Assembly (NCBI GenBank): GCA_964019155.1
Contig: OZ025243.1
Location: 38,116,679-38,180,678, forward strand
Source: Osedax fenrisi
Lineage: Eukaryota > Annelida > Polychaeta > Sabellida > Siboglinidae
Direction of reading: 5' to 3'
Length of the DNA stretch: 64,000 bases
Below the pieces are notes generated by a model that ran no database searches, was not told where the DNA came from, and saw nothing but the letters and a program-made list of their open reading frames with translations. Positions within the stretch are counted from its first letter, which is position 1; each line of letters starts with the position of its first letter. Both the position numbers and the translations under genes were made by a program. Shown here one piece after another: positions 40,662 to 55,000 of the stretch.

Positions 40662-43600
40662 ATTTTAAAATGTAAATATTTATCAAATACAAATATTTGT
40701 ATACCATTACCATTTGATGCGATACCCATTTTAACTATGGGTATAGGCAACCATTTTCTATAAATAAATATTTACATACAGAATATGAAAATGTGCATTT
40801 ATTATAAACTCTATATATTTATCATTAAATGTATCGATATAATTTGTACAAAATTATTAATATTATATTAATTTTGTATATAATAATTTATAACAAAATT
40901 ATATTGAAAAACTATAAATTAAACCACCATAATATAAAATAACATATCATTTATACATACAAATATATGAATTTATCCTATATCAAATAATATTTGATAA
41001 ATGTAGTCTTCATTTTTAATATAAATTATTTATGTGTGTGTTCAAAGCACAATGTTTTCCGAAGAAGATGTTATATTCACAACTCGAGTCAGAGATACTA
41101 TGTAATTTGTTATTGTGATTAAACTATGACATTGTGCATGTATGCCATATATCTAGAGAGAAATAGAGTGGTAAACAAGGTTTCTGACATGCGGAAATGG
41201 TCAATCTAAATTGGTCACCACAAAATGGCGGATTTGATCTATTTGATTTTTTATTTTGTAGCTAGAATAATATTATTAGTACCATTGGAATGTGAATAAA
41301 AAGTAATATAAGTCCAATATTTTATTTTTATGATATAATTAATAATAAAAAAGTTATGATCAAAAGAATATTATATTTGAATATTTGGTTACTTCAAGAT
41401 GGCTGATTTTTTATTTCAGCATTGGCTTACGCTGCCAGGCATTGAGGCATTACCACTCTATTTCTCTCTAGCTCTATGATGTATGCCAAACATACTATAT
41501 GTGCTTATATATACATACATATGGAATTAAATAAGTATAGAACATATTAATACTTATATGTGGGGTAGTTATAGTTAGAAACCTGTAGATGATAGGGAGA
41601 TATCACTCCGATATCTTCAGATCTGACACCAGCATCCAGTAGCCTGTTTACATATAAAGCAACTATTTCTGCTTCATCTGAGTTTAGAGATATCAATATA
41701 TATTACTATGCTGTATAACATCAGTAATTTATAATAACATATCGGTTATTTTGATTAATAATGTTATGATAAGTTTTTAATTTTATTAGTAGAGAAATTC
41801 TATGATTTAGATATTAAATATTAAAGAGTTTATATTTTAAATTAATAAAATAAACTGATGAACCAACATTATATATCATAAAGGTAATGGTTCAAATAAC
41901 GGAAGATATTATAATTAAAATTATAAACAAAATTGATTATTAACTATTTACCAAATGTTTTTCTATCACTAGTATACTATAATGTAAACATATTTTAATA
42001 TAATGTCATATTTAAGACTTAAGATATAAGTGTTAAAATTAACATTGAAATAGATTTATAGTAGAAAATTATTTTATAAATTAATATAAAATTTTGTAAT
42101 ATTAATAATATAATGTATGTTATATGAATAATAATTTATAATATATATATATATAATATATATATTTAATATTTTTGCTATTAAACCATTACTTATCATC
42201 ATCGTATAATGTATTCTTATTGTATTTCACTAATAAAGTAGAAGATTATAATATATCAATATCAGAATATAACTATTAATATTTGATGGAGTATATATTT
42301 ATAAACCAATATTTATAAACCATATGGTTTCAATGCATTGATAACATATTAAATTTAATAGTTTATTTAATCATATGGAATAATTGAATTAATGAAAATA
42401 TATATACAAAATTATATCTATATTATTAAATTATAATCGTAAAATATAGATATTTTTTTATGAGAATATACTAAATAAAATATGAAATGAAAAATTCATT
42501 CATACATACATGGATTAGCTTTAGACATATTTTGATCTATTTCTTTAGATTTAGAGCCATCAGTTGCAATTAGAACCAAGGCCAGTTCTGTTTCATGCGT
42601 CCTCTTCACATAAGGTAGGTCACTATTATCAATTATGTAAATATCAAGTAATCAACATTATAATTATATTAATTAATACGTCTAGCTACAATTATAAATG
42701 TTTTATAAAAATAAAATATAGAAATGAACCAAATATACTATTTGTAAATAAGACAAGTGAGATATTCTTACATCTAATTAGAACAAATTCTTTTAATATA
42801 TAACTAATAGAATTTTTAAATTAGCAAGAAAGCATGACATGATAATATATAATTGATGAATACTTATTATAATCGTAAATTTGGAAATTAACACTTAACA
42901 ATAAATAAGTGAGATATAAATAATAAAACAATAATAAGATATTGATAATTAATTTGGAGAATATTGAATATGGCCTATATTGAATATTGATTACAATTGC
43001 AGAGTTCAAATTTATAATGTTTTACTTGTATCGTTTATACTTTAACATTATAGTAACAATCAATTTATATATATATCTAATAATATATACTACATGTTCA
43101 TTTTCCATATAGTTTTATCATATACAATAGTGTTACAACAAATTTATATATATCTAATAATATATACTACATGTTCATTTTCCATATAGTTTTATCATAT
43201 ACAATAGTGTGTCATATTTCGAAACTAGTATTCTGAATATTAAATCATATATAGTAATGAAAACAAAGGGGGCACTATTCGATACAGACCAGTAATGATA
43301 TAGCTTAAAGCTTAAATCTACACAAGATGCTTACCACAGTAGATAATCTTTAACGGAGTGATGTGCTATAAGCTTACTCTCGTAGAACTGATCCGAACTC
43401 CATTGCATTATCTTCGTATTCATTCTATACTGAATTGTTAAATGTTCATACTTTTATTTTAATATTTAGTTTATTAATATCATTCGTGATTCGTGATATT
43501 TTTATGTAAAATAAATTCCACAATTAAAGTATGTTCAAAAGTTATATGATATCTATGCACTTTAATAATATAATTTATTTAAAATGTATTTATAATAATT

Positions 43601-44490
43601 AGTAAACAAGTACAATAAATTATTAGTGCTATTTATAATATATATATATACAGTAAAAGCCGCTTGTATCGACAGCCATATGTATCGATATATCGGTTCT
43701 AACGACAATTTCAAATATATTTGTTGGAATTTCCATCTAATACATGTTAAAGAATATCGCGTGTATCGACAATCGGCTGTATCGACAAATCGGCTGTATC
43801 GACATTATGAAAATATTACACATTTTTACCATATATACTATAGTATGTATGATATAGAGTTGAGCATATTAATAAACTATGGACTATAGTACATATATAT
43901 ATGTATATTATCAAATAAGTTATGATGATATGAAGAATTAATCTTTGTATTATTGTAGATTCACTACACTATGCACATTTTTATATATATATTACCCATA
44001 TACACGCATACCCATTTATATATATACATATATATATATATGCATATACCCCTATATACATATATATTAATATCATGTTTGATACTACGCAGTATTGTAT
44101 ACTCGTACGTAGATATTCGTATGCCAGCATTTGACGTTAAAGACGTGAAGTTAATAACTTCTAAACAAACAAATATTACTAATTATTTTACTTAATCAAT
44201 AATAAAATAAAATATATATTTCAAGAATACTTTTATTTAATTTAATATATTTATTATATAATTATATATAATTTATATTAGTGTACTAATTAATAGTATT
44301 AACTTAATATACACAATTAACGATATAATAGAAATTAAAGATAGCATATATTTGATATTTGATAATACAAGTACATATTCTATTAAGTGGGCGTACTTTA
44401 AAATTAGCCACGCCTTCATCATATGTAACGACAATCGGATGTATCGACATATTTTTGGATCTCCTGGGATGTCGATACAAGCGGCTTTTA

Positions 44491-44527
<37 letters not shown>

Positions 44528-47500
44528 TATTAGACTGATTTGGATAGTACCCTTTTTAAATGAACAACACCTATCAATGTCTATTTGTTTAGTGATTAAT
44601 CATAATGTGTAATATATAATTAAAATGTCATACAAATTAATATCCATCGCACCTGAAGCTAAAGTATACATATTTTCCTATACTTAAATGTTAATTCAAT
44701 TATATTTTCAAAAATTGTATAAATAAATGTATTTATTTCAGCATCACATTTTAATTCATCAATGAATCATTATGAATAGTTCAAATTAAAGCTTATTTTC
44801 AAATAATCATACACAAAATTAAATAAGTACAACCCTCTTATTTAGTGATATCTATAGATTGCCAGGTTAACTTAAATATAATCAAATATATTTGTATAAT
44901 GGTAATAACAAAACTATTTATATTCAAAAATCAAAACTAATAATATGTAATATAGTATCGAATTTGAATCCAAAAAATTGTATATTTGAAGTATAAAAAT
45001 TTCATTTAGAAAATGTTAAGATATATTTTTGTATTTACATGCGGATAAGTTTAGAAATAATAAATGTTACTCCCGGGGTTGATGTAGAAAATATATAACA
45101 ATTATATTCATATTCGTTATCTGTGCAAAATTTTCTATAAATTGTCCTATATAGCTCAAATGTTAAATTTTATATCAGTCTAATATATATATACAGAGCT
45201 GGGCAGTATCGCCGATACAGTATCTATTAAGGCAAAAAATCATTATCGTAGATACATTTGTATTTGTATCTATTATAAAAATTAAAAAAGTAATTGTAAT
45301 TGTATCTATTAGTCATAAATAGTATCTACGATACGTATCTACTAAGAAAATTATGTAAACAAATACAAATACATTTAATTAAATAATATATAATTTGATA
45401 TGATATGTATTTTATATCAATATATTATAATATCATATTATAAATTAATTTTAATATATAAATCATCAATATATTTTTAATAAAATATCTTTTATAAATA
45501 TTGAAATCAATTCATTGTTAAAAATTATGATATATACATATAGTGATTTATTCTCAAAAACCATTATATACATTAATTGAAAACAAAGAAATTATGTTGA
45601 TAATATATTTTATATAATAATTGATTTATAATTAAACTACTTTCTATTAAATTATATTAAATTCTATTAAATTCATAAAAAAATCTAAATAAATCATAAG
45701 TATAATAATTTAAAAAATACAAACTATTCATGTTTATCTGGTTTTCGTGATTTAAACACATGTATTCTGTATTGTCTGATTTTATATGTAAACCGATATC
45801 TCTAGCCGTATCTTCAAATTTGTTTAGTAGTTTATTTGCATCTATCAGACTATTACTTATTACAGCTATATCGTCAGCATAGTCAATATCGGTAATGTGT
45901 ACATCGGGGTATTGCTTTTTCTTTTTCAAGAATGAAGCCGGGATGTAAATTGCTATCCACTGATTTTTTCAATATATAGTGGAGACATATAATGCATATA
46001 AATTGTGCAAGTTTATCTCCGTGTACTACTCCAGTATACTATAGTTATATCGAAGAAAGGTGTGTCACCATCAGGCGATCTTACCATAGAGCGAGTATTA
46101 TTGTATAGCATCAATATAGCATTTACGATTTCAGTAGGTATACAATATATGATTATGATATCTTTCATATGAAAAGATATCTTTTCACGATTTATTGAAT
46201 CAAAATCCTGTGAAAAGTCTATAAAGAGAAGAGTAGCTGGTAGGTTTTTAGACTTTATCCCATCTAGTATACGTCGAATGGTTATCATCTTTCCTGTCGT
46301 TGATCTCTTTGTTCGGAAACCATTTTGATTTTTTCTCAGTATAGGATATATCTCTGGTCTTATCCTATTTAATAGCATCAGGTTATATATCTTAGCTGCA
46401 ATTGGAGTTAATGGGATTCCCTGATAGTTTTTATGTGATAGAAATAACTACTTTTTAGGGAAAGGAAGTAAGCATCCTTCATTTCATATGTCTATTGGTT
46501 CTTGAGAATATACACTATTGCACTATTTTAGTAAGATTTCTTGAATTCTCCTAGTTGCCATACTTGAGCTGGTATTTTATCTAAGCCAACAGCTGTTCCA
46601 TTGTTTATGCTTTTCGTAGCTATCTTTAATTCATCTATTGTAAAATGCCTTTTTTGATATCTAGTTCATTTTCTATAGTCAATGTACTTTCATCGTTTGA
46701 TGTGAGAATTTATGGTTTACCAATTAGTTCATTGAAATGGTTGTTCCATAGTTAAATTAGTTCTTTTCCAGTGTTTGATTTAAGTTTTGCTCTGTTTGAG
46801 TTATTTCTTCCACTAACTTCATTTACTATTTTCCAGGCTAAGGTGATTTTTTGTTACACATCGCATTTTGAATTTCACTTATTTTATTCTGAACATAATA
46901 TGTTTGTTACTTCTCATACGATTGTACAATATACTTTTGAGCTTCGTTGAAATGTCTGACATTTTCTGGTGTCGGTTGATTTTATTTATGTCGCGCTGCT
47001 TGGTGTAGTATGTTACAGTTTAGATAGATATTAAATTCCCAGGGTATTTGTTTTTTCAACTTAGGTTTCTATGGGATTACTTTAGCCGCAGTTTCCTTAC
47101 ATACAGTTGCAATGAGAGTATACCTTTTGCTAGCAGATAGCGAAGCTGTGGTGTCATGTAGAACTTCGAATTTAGTTTTCACTTTAGTAATAAAGGTATA
47201 TCGGGTTTCTGTAACTATCTTTAATCTTGCCCAATCGTAATGTTTGATTTTACTATATTTATTGTTATTAGCTCTAAGACTCAGTCTTATATTTATTGAT
47301 ATAATACGATGATCAGATACAACACTGATAAATGAGTTATAAGCTCTACAGTAGCTTCTATGGTATAATATATATATCTATATAGTATATTATATAGTCT
47401 ATATATAGATATATATTGGATATAATTATAATGTATTTGTATCTACTAAGATGTATCTATTGAGACAATTCTGTATTTGTAATTGTATCTACTATGATTT

Positions 47501-50500
47501 TTTTTAAAGTAATTGTAGTAGTATCTATTATAAGAAAAAAGTGTGTAATTGTAATTGTAACTATTATATATTTTTTGAGTATCGTGTCCAGCTCTGTATA
47601 TATATATATATATATATTATGTAAGTGATGTTAGAAAAAGGAGGATGGGAATATATGATTTGTCATCCCAATTTTACTTTAATGATAAATGATAAATTAA
47701 AAAAAATTATTAGTAATATTAGGTATATAATAGTATCACCCACTCATATTTGTTGGTATTTGTGTATGTCAAAAACTTTTTTATACATAAATGATTATAT
47801 AATATAGCTTATATAAATATATAATATAAACTTATATAAATATGTAATATAAACCTGAGTATAAAGTACAGTAATAGCATTTGCATTTTGAATATTTTCT
47901 TTATTCATTAATAATTCCATTAACGATTCTGAATGTATCTTATTACTGAGAGGAACATAAAAATATTAATGATAGCAAAGATAATATTTATGTGTATATT
48001 TGGATAATAGATATATTATAAAATTAAAATTTAATTAGATTCTATATATGTTATGTAGTTATATTTTATATTAATATTTAAGTGCCAGGGAAATAGATGA
48101 TTATTGAAATAAATATATAATTTATTAAAAATTGGAAAATATAATTAATTACCTTAATTACCTTAAAAATTATATACGATATGATACATAAAAGTAACTA
48201 TAAGTGTTATAAATAAGCTGGCATAAAGAATCAGGATAAAATCTTAAAGCTACCTCTGATTATGGTGCAGGTTGTCCTCCTTGTAAATATGTTTATTTTT
48301 ATGTTTCTACTAATTTACATATTAATGAAAAATCTTCATCAGAAAATTATTTATATATTGTAATAAGTTGATATTTCTTAATTTATTTATTAATTGAAAT
48401 ATTATAAAAATGAATTCCCAATCTTTCTTATTATTATTGTTACACCAATGTATTAATGTGATGTTAGTTCTTTTGGTTGTTTTGGCTTATTTATAGATTT
48501 TAAAAGTATTGATAAATATATTAATTTAAATACTATAGTATCATTTAATATTAGTATCAATATTATTAATAATTGTTAACTATATTATATAAAGATACAC
48601 TGTATAATATCAAAAATATAAGAAAATAACAATGCCTTCAATAGTTAAATTACACTTTATACATTTAACCTAGACTGTATGCTTACAACCTTTTCTAGAT
48701 TTATCAGTTATTTTATATTATTATTTTTATTTGGCCAGGTATATTTATTAAATATATGCTAAATGATAAATGAAATAAATCTTTGAATATATTTTTTTTA
48801 AATGCATTCATAATGATATAATTATATTATAATATAAAATTGTAGAACTAGTAAATACTTTGATCTTATCATATATAATATTATAAAATTTGTTATAATA
48901 TATTAATAATTACATTATAAATTATAATTTGTAATAGATACAAATTCTAAACATTTGATTAGACATTACTTATTATATCAAATATCATTTTCTAATAAAG
49001 AAAAATCAAATATTATAATAAAAATTTATGATCAAATGAAAAAATAATTTTTTTTGTTGATAATAAAAAAATAAAGTTAATAAATAACAAAATAGAAATA
49101 TAATAATAAAATATTTTAATATTAACACTAAATAATTAATAAAAATAAACATATCTTTCAAAATGTATAGTTTAAACTATCTAGCCACTAGATTCTAGTG
49201 GAACCTTTATTTGAAACAAAAGTTACAAACACAATTATTTTATTAAAATATTAAAATTTATATAATTTTATTTATAATGGTATATATTATGTATATATTG
49301 TAACTATAATGACTCAAATATGCATTTAAATTATTAGCCTATATATAATATTGTTATATAATACAAACATTGTGAAATGGTTGTGAATACAAACATTGGA
49401 TTTAAAATAGTTGGAGGCAATTGTTTAGGGTCTCCAGCTAAAATAATTCTTCTAGATTTTAATATTGAAGTCCAGCAACAAATTTCCACAGCCTAAATGT
49501 GAATTAATATTTATTAATACATATATACATATATATATATATAAAAATGTAAAATATACAACCAACAATTAGGTAAAATTAAAGCTAATAGCAAAGAAGA
49601 ACGCGTAACTAAATGGTATGCACATTTCAAGCAATTACTGGGAAACAACAATGAAGAATACGAAACAAGTAACACAGGAATCAAGACCATCAGTGGAAAT
49701 AATTCTAACATAAAAACTGGACCTTTCACGCCTGAAGAATACAGCAATGTTAAAGAACGACTAACGGATGGTAAAGCAGCAGGACCCGACGGAATTGCTC
49801 CTGAAATCCTAAAATACTGCAACTTCGACGACATAATCCTTGAATTTTCAAACAAAATGCTGATACATCATGAAATTCCAAACCAATGGCTAAATTGTAA
49901 CATCGTTCCTTTTCCAAAATCAGGTAATCTCGAAGACGTAGGAAACTACAGAGGAATTGCTCTTTCTGCAATAGCTGCAAAAATGACGAACAAGATGATA
50001 TTAAATCGAATTCAACCTCATATAGATCCGATACTACGTCCGAATCAGAACGGATTTAGAACTGGAAGATCCACGACGTCGCATATTTTAGCACTCAGAC
50101 GTTTAATCGAAGGAGTGAAAAGCCACAATCTCAAGGATATTATAATTTTCGTTGACTTCAAGAAAGCATTCGACAGCATAAACAGATTTACAATGCTACA
50201 TATTCTGGAAGCCTATGGTATACCCGAAGTAATAATACAAACGATCGCCCTAACCTATAAAGATACACACGCAAAAGTAATAACACCCGACGGAGAAACT
50301 AAAAACTTTGAAATAACTAAAGGTGTCCTACAAGGTGATACTCTGGCACCATTTCTATTTGTGATAACACTGGATTACGCTATGCGACAAGCCATTGGAG
50401 GACACGAAGAGGAATTCGGATTCGAAATCACAAAGAAACAAAGTAGACGTCATTCAGCAACAATATTAACGGATCTCAGTTACGCAGATGACATAGCTCT

Positions 50501-52015
50501 AGTATCCCAAGAAGTCGAACAAGCTCAACTCATGCTAACAAATATTGAAATAGAAGTCGCTAAAATCGGTCTCCATATAAATGCAAAGAAAACTGAAATA
50601 ATGTCCTTTAACTACAACACACCAGTCAACATCGAACTAGAAAACTGCACTGCAATAGTAAACGTCGTTAACAATTTCAAATACCTGGGTGCGTGGATGT
50701 TGAGCTCACAGAAGGACTTCGAAATTCGTAAAGCAATTTTGTGGTCAGCAATCCACAAAATGAATTCAATCTGGAAATCCAAAATGAACATAAATCTGAA
50801 AATAAGAACCTTCAAAGCGACAATCGAGCCAATATTACTATATGGAAGCGAGTGCTGGACAATAGATGCTAGTCTACGTAAGAAAATCGACGGATGCTAT
50901 ACCAGATTGTTAAGATTGGTGACCGATACTTCATGGAAAGAAAAGATAACCAACGTTCAACTCTATAGAGGACTACCAAAGATTACTGATGTCATTAAAG
51001 ATAGAAGACTGCGACTAGCAGGTCATTGTATAAGACACAATGACGAAATAGCGCACAATCTAATATTATGGACGCCAAAGACCGGTAAAAGAAACAGAGG
51101 ACGACAACCCAAAACATTTGTAGATATTCTAAAGAACGACTGTGACTGCGAAGAAGAAGACGAAATACGTTCATTGATGATGGATCGTGCTGGATGGAAG
51201 AAAATGTCAAGATCTGGTCGAGTGAGAGCTCGACTAAAGTAAGTAAGTAAGTATTAGGTTAATATAATATTATTGGAAAAATCGATATATACCACAAACA
51301 AAAATTATAATATGAATATATAATTATAATTAATAAGCCTTATATTATAAGGCATATTAAGTAAAACAATGTAAAATTTATAATATTACATAATTCTAAT
51401 AAATATAATAATAATTAAATCTAATAAATTCCAATTTGATATAATAAAGTATAATACAGTATCATGATCAATTTATATAAAATATGGAAATTTCAATATT
51501 GACAATTAAATTGTTCTTACATTTTATAAAATGTTATACTTTATTATAAGTATTATATCGAAATGTGGCAAATATTCTATTTATAGATTAGACACAATTC
51601 TTTAGAACAATTGATTGAAAATTAAGATTTTCATTTTGATAAATAACATCTAAACATATATTTCTTTATCATATAAGTTCACTTTTACATATCAAATAGG
51701 GATTATTATTATTATTTTATATTTTTATAAAAAACATATATTTATACTATGCCTCATATTTTAACTCATTTTTTAATATATAATATATGTATGTTTATTT
51801 GTTATCATTTATTGTTTATCATCATTTTAGTATTCATATATTTTCTCTATTTCACAATGAAACAAGTGAGACAATATAGATATGGTAATTTGAACTAACT
51901 TGAGAGGTTTCATCAATAATAGTTACATCAAAATCGGTATTAATGATATCATCAAATGAATTGGTTAGGGTTGCTAATACAACATCTGTTTCTTCTGTCA
52001 GTTTAATATATATTT

Positions 52016-52056
<41 letters not shown>

Positions 52057-55000
52057 ATATATATATATGTATTATAACCGTTAATTTGTTGTAGAATACA
52101 TTCTTTTTTCATTTTATAATATTTTATTTTAATAAATTCTTTATTATTCTAAAATATTGAAATTACTTTAATATCTAATATTTCTAATATATCTTAACTA
52201 GTTACGTAATTGTATATATTTACCTCAACAATTATAAATATAATTAAATGGAAATAATTAATATAAATAAAATTCCTATAATAAAAAAGTAATATTAAAT
52301 TAAAAATATATATAGATATATACATATTTATATATATATATATTTAATAATTAGATATATATATATTTATATATATTTACCATCATTTTCTGGATCTTAT
52401 ATTTAATAGTAATCTTTCTTATTTCTTTATTTGAACAGAATTCATTCCCTAATCGTGTGATTCTTAACTATATCATTATTTATGATTTATGAAATTAATG
52501 AGTCTTAAATAAATCAATAATATATATATACATATATATATACATTTATTTTACTTTTGAGAAATTATTTATGATTTATTTAAGTGTTTAAATGTTAAAC
52601 AGGAATGCATATTTATGCAGCCCTTAATGTGTTAAATAAACTTTCAATATTTATATATATTATTACTATTTACAAACATAAATATATAAAAACTACTATT
52701 CTATTTATATATATATACACATGACTACTGTTCTTCCCTAATCAGATTATCTGTTCCTCAATACATTCTATTTATTTTATAAAACGCTTGGACAAAAATG
52801 TATTGGTCAACAATGTTTTTTCTATTTAAAGCAAAAATTAAAATGGTTTTTAGATGTTTGCTAATAGTTAAGGTTTTTAAATACTTAGTGAAGTAATTAA
52901 TGTATTAGATTATTATATATAATTATATTTTTTATTTATTATTAAAAGTAATAATTAATATAATATTAATGTTATTTATACTATTATTAATACTATAAAA
53001 TAAAAATTCAATAATCAAAATACTCATAACATTTTAAAAATACAAAAATAAATGAACAATTTTTAAAATACAAAAACCAAAAATATAGAAAAACAAAAAT
53101 ATACAAAAAATTCTAAATTTTGTTTAAAAAGTTAATTTATTAATTTGAATTAATTTTTGATAATTTCATATTATAAATTGATCAAATTGAATATTGCTTT
53201 TTAAGGGCATCCTAGTGTCACCAAAAATACGCCCACATTTACATGTAAATAGATAGGAAAAAGTTATTTTCACTATAAAAAGTCCACTGAATTTATTAGA
53301 TGGCTGATGGCCAAAAAATTGTTTGTTACATATTAAGATTATATATATATATATATATTGTTATTGTTATTGTTATTTTTATTTGGTGGAGTCTTTTCCC
53401 ATCAAGGAACTTATATGAAGTTTTCACTTATAACCATATATGGTTCTAATATCCCTTCGAAGCCGCTCTCAAGTTAGGCATCCATGGTTTTAACGAGAGC
53501 CGATCATTTATTTATACACAATTATATAAGATCACTTCTAAATAATATTTTAACACCCATTTTATAAAATATATTAATGGTCCGGACGAGGCTAGAACCC
53601 GTGTCCTACTGCTTAAAAACTAAAACGGTAATCTATAGATTACCGTTTTAGTTTTTAATATAATTATATATATTTATTTTTATCTATATAAAATTATATA
53701 TTGAAAATTACGAATAATTAATAATTGTAAATTAGTAAAATAAATACGCATAAATAAAAATATATTTAACATAATACAAATAAAAAAATGGACGCTGTGT
53801 CATGAGCAGAGTTTACCTAGATTGATAGTCACGTGATTTATCTTCAATAGACATGGCACCTCGATTTAGATAACTTAATATGGCATATGATATATCATTT
53901 ATATGACTATATTCGGTCATCTTATTTAACCTAAATCGAGGCACCATGTATGTTGAAGAATTTTACATGGGCGATATATAGAAATACCATTTAGGTTAAA
54001 TACAAATCTATGGTATAGATATATAACCTTTATATACTATACATTTTAGAGGAAAATATTTAATATTGAACCGTGAGGAAGATTTTTAAACCAGGTATAT
54101 AGCCAAAATTAATTATTATGAGTAAAATGGATTTGAAAATTACTAATTTATACTACTATTAATATTGTTAGCTCTATAAAACACTATTTTTTAATAACTT
54201 CCTTCGAAGCTGCTCTCATGTTAAGGCATCCAAGGTTTTAACGAGAGCCGATCCTTTATTTATACACAATTATATAATATTACTTCTAAAGAATATTTTA
54301 AGACCTATTTTAATGGTCCTATTTAAATAACATTCATTTTATCTATCATATAACATGAATAAATTAAATTACTAATGATATTGAATTCCAAATTACTATA
54401 TCAGCATAGTATAAATGAAATGAAATTAAGTTTAATCACAATATATAATTTATCATATTAACATTTTTACTTTGTAAAAGTTTTTCTGTTATATTATCAA
54501 TAGCAAGATTTGATGGGGCACAAACTAGAACCTGTAATATATAAATAAAAATAGTAATACAAATTTATTCTAAAAAAGAAAAATCAAATATTATCAATTA
54601 TTATGAATTATTAATAATAATTTTATTTTATTAAATTATGAAATAAAATTGATATGCATAACTATATTTTAATTGAATTAAATAGATATTAATAATTTAT
54701 ACAGATTAAAGACAAAGTAAGGGGGTTAGCGCGGGTTGAAATATGATTAATATTTTAATTTAAAAAAAAATGTTATTACATATTATCCAATTATCTTATT
54801 TTATCACATTGTAAAAATTGCAACTTATTTTTAGCTAATTATATCCATAAACAGTGTTATAATAGACCATATGAATTTAAAAAATTACGAAAATGACAGG
54901 AAATTAATGAATATTATTTGTATTTTTATAAAATCTTGTCATTTATGATGTTATATTGCAATTTATTAAAATAAGTATTTATTTAAAAATATCTGTTTTG

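Noticed and set aside
44640..44700. Candidate helicase exon starting YRK after a TTTAAG acceptor
   Set aside because: It contains a stop after seven codons. The true motif IV exon (YRMN) is at 43429-43335 with fitting phases.
48250..48350. Plus-strand stretch reading DYGAGCPPCKY as a possible exon
   Set aside because: Too short, no splice context, and it lies in a helicase intron on the opposite strand.
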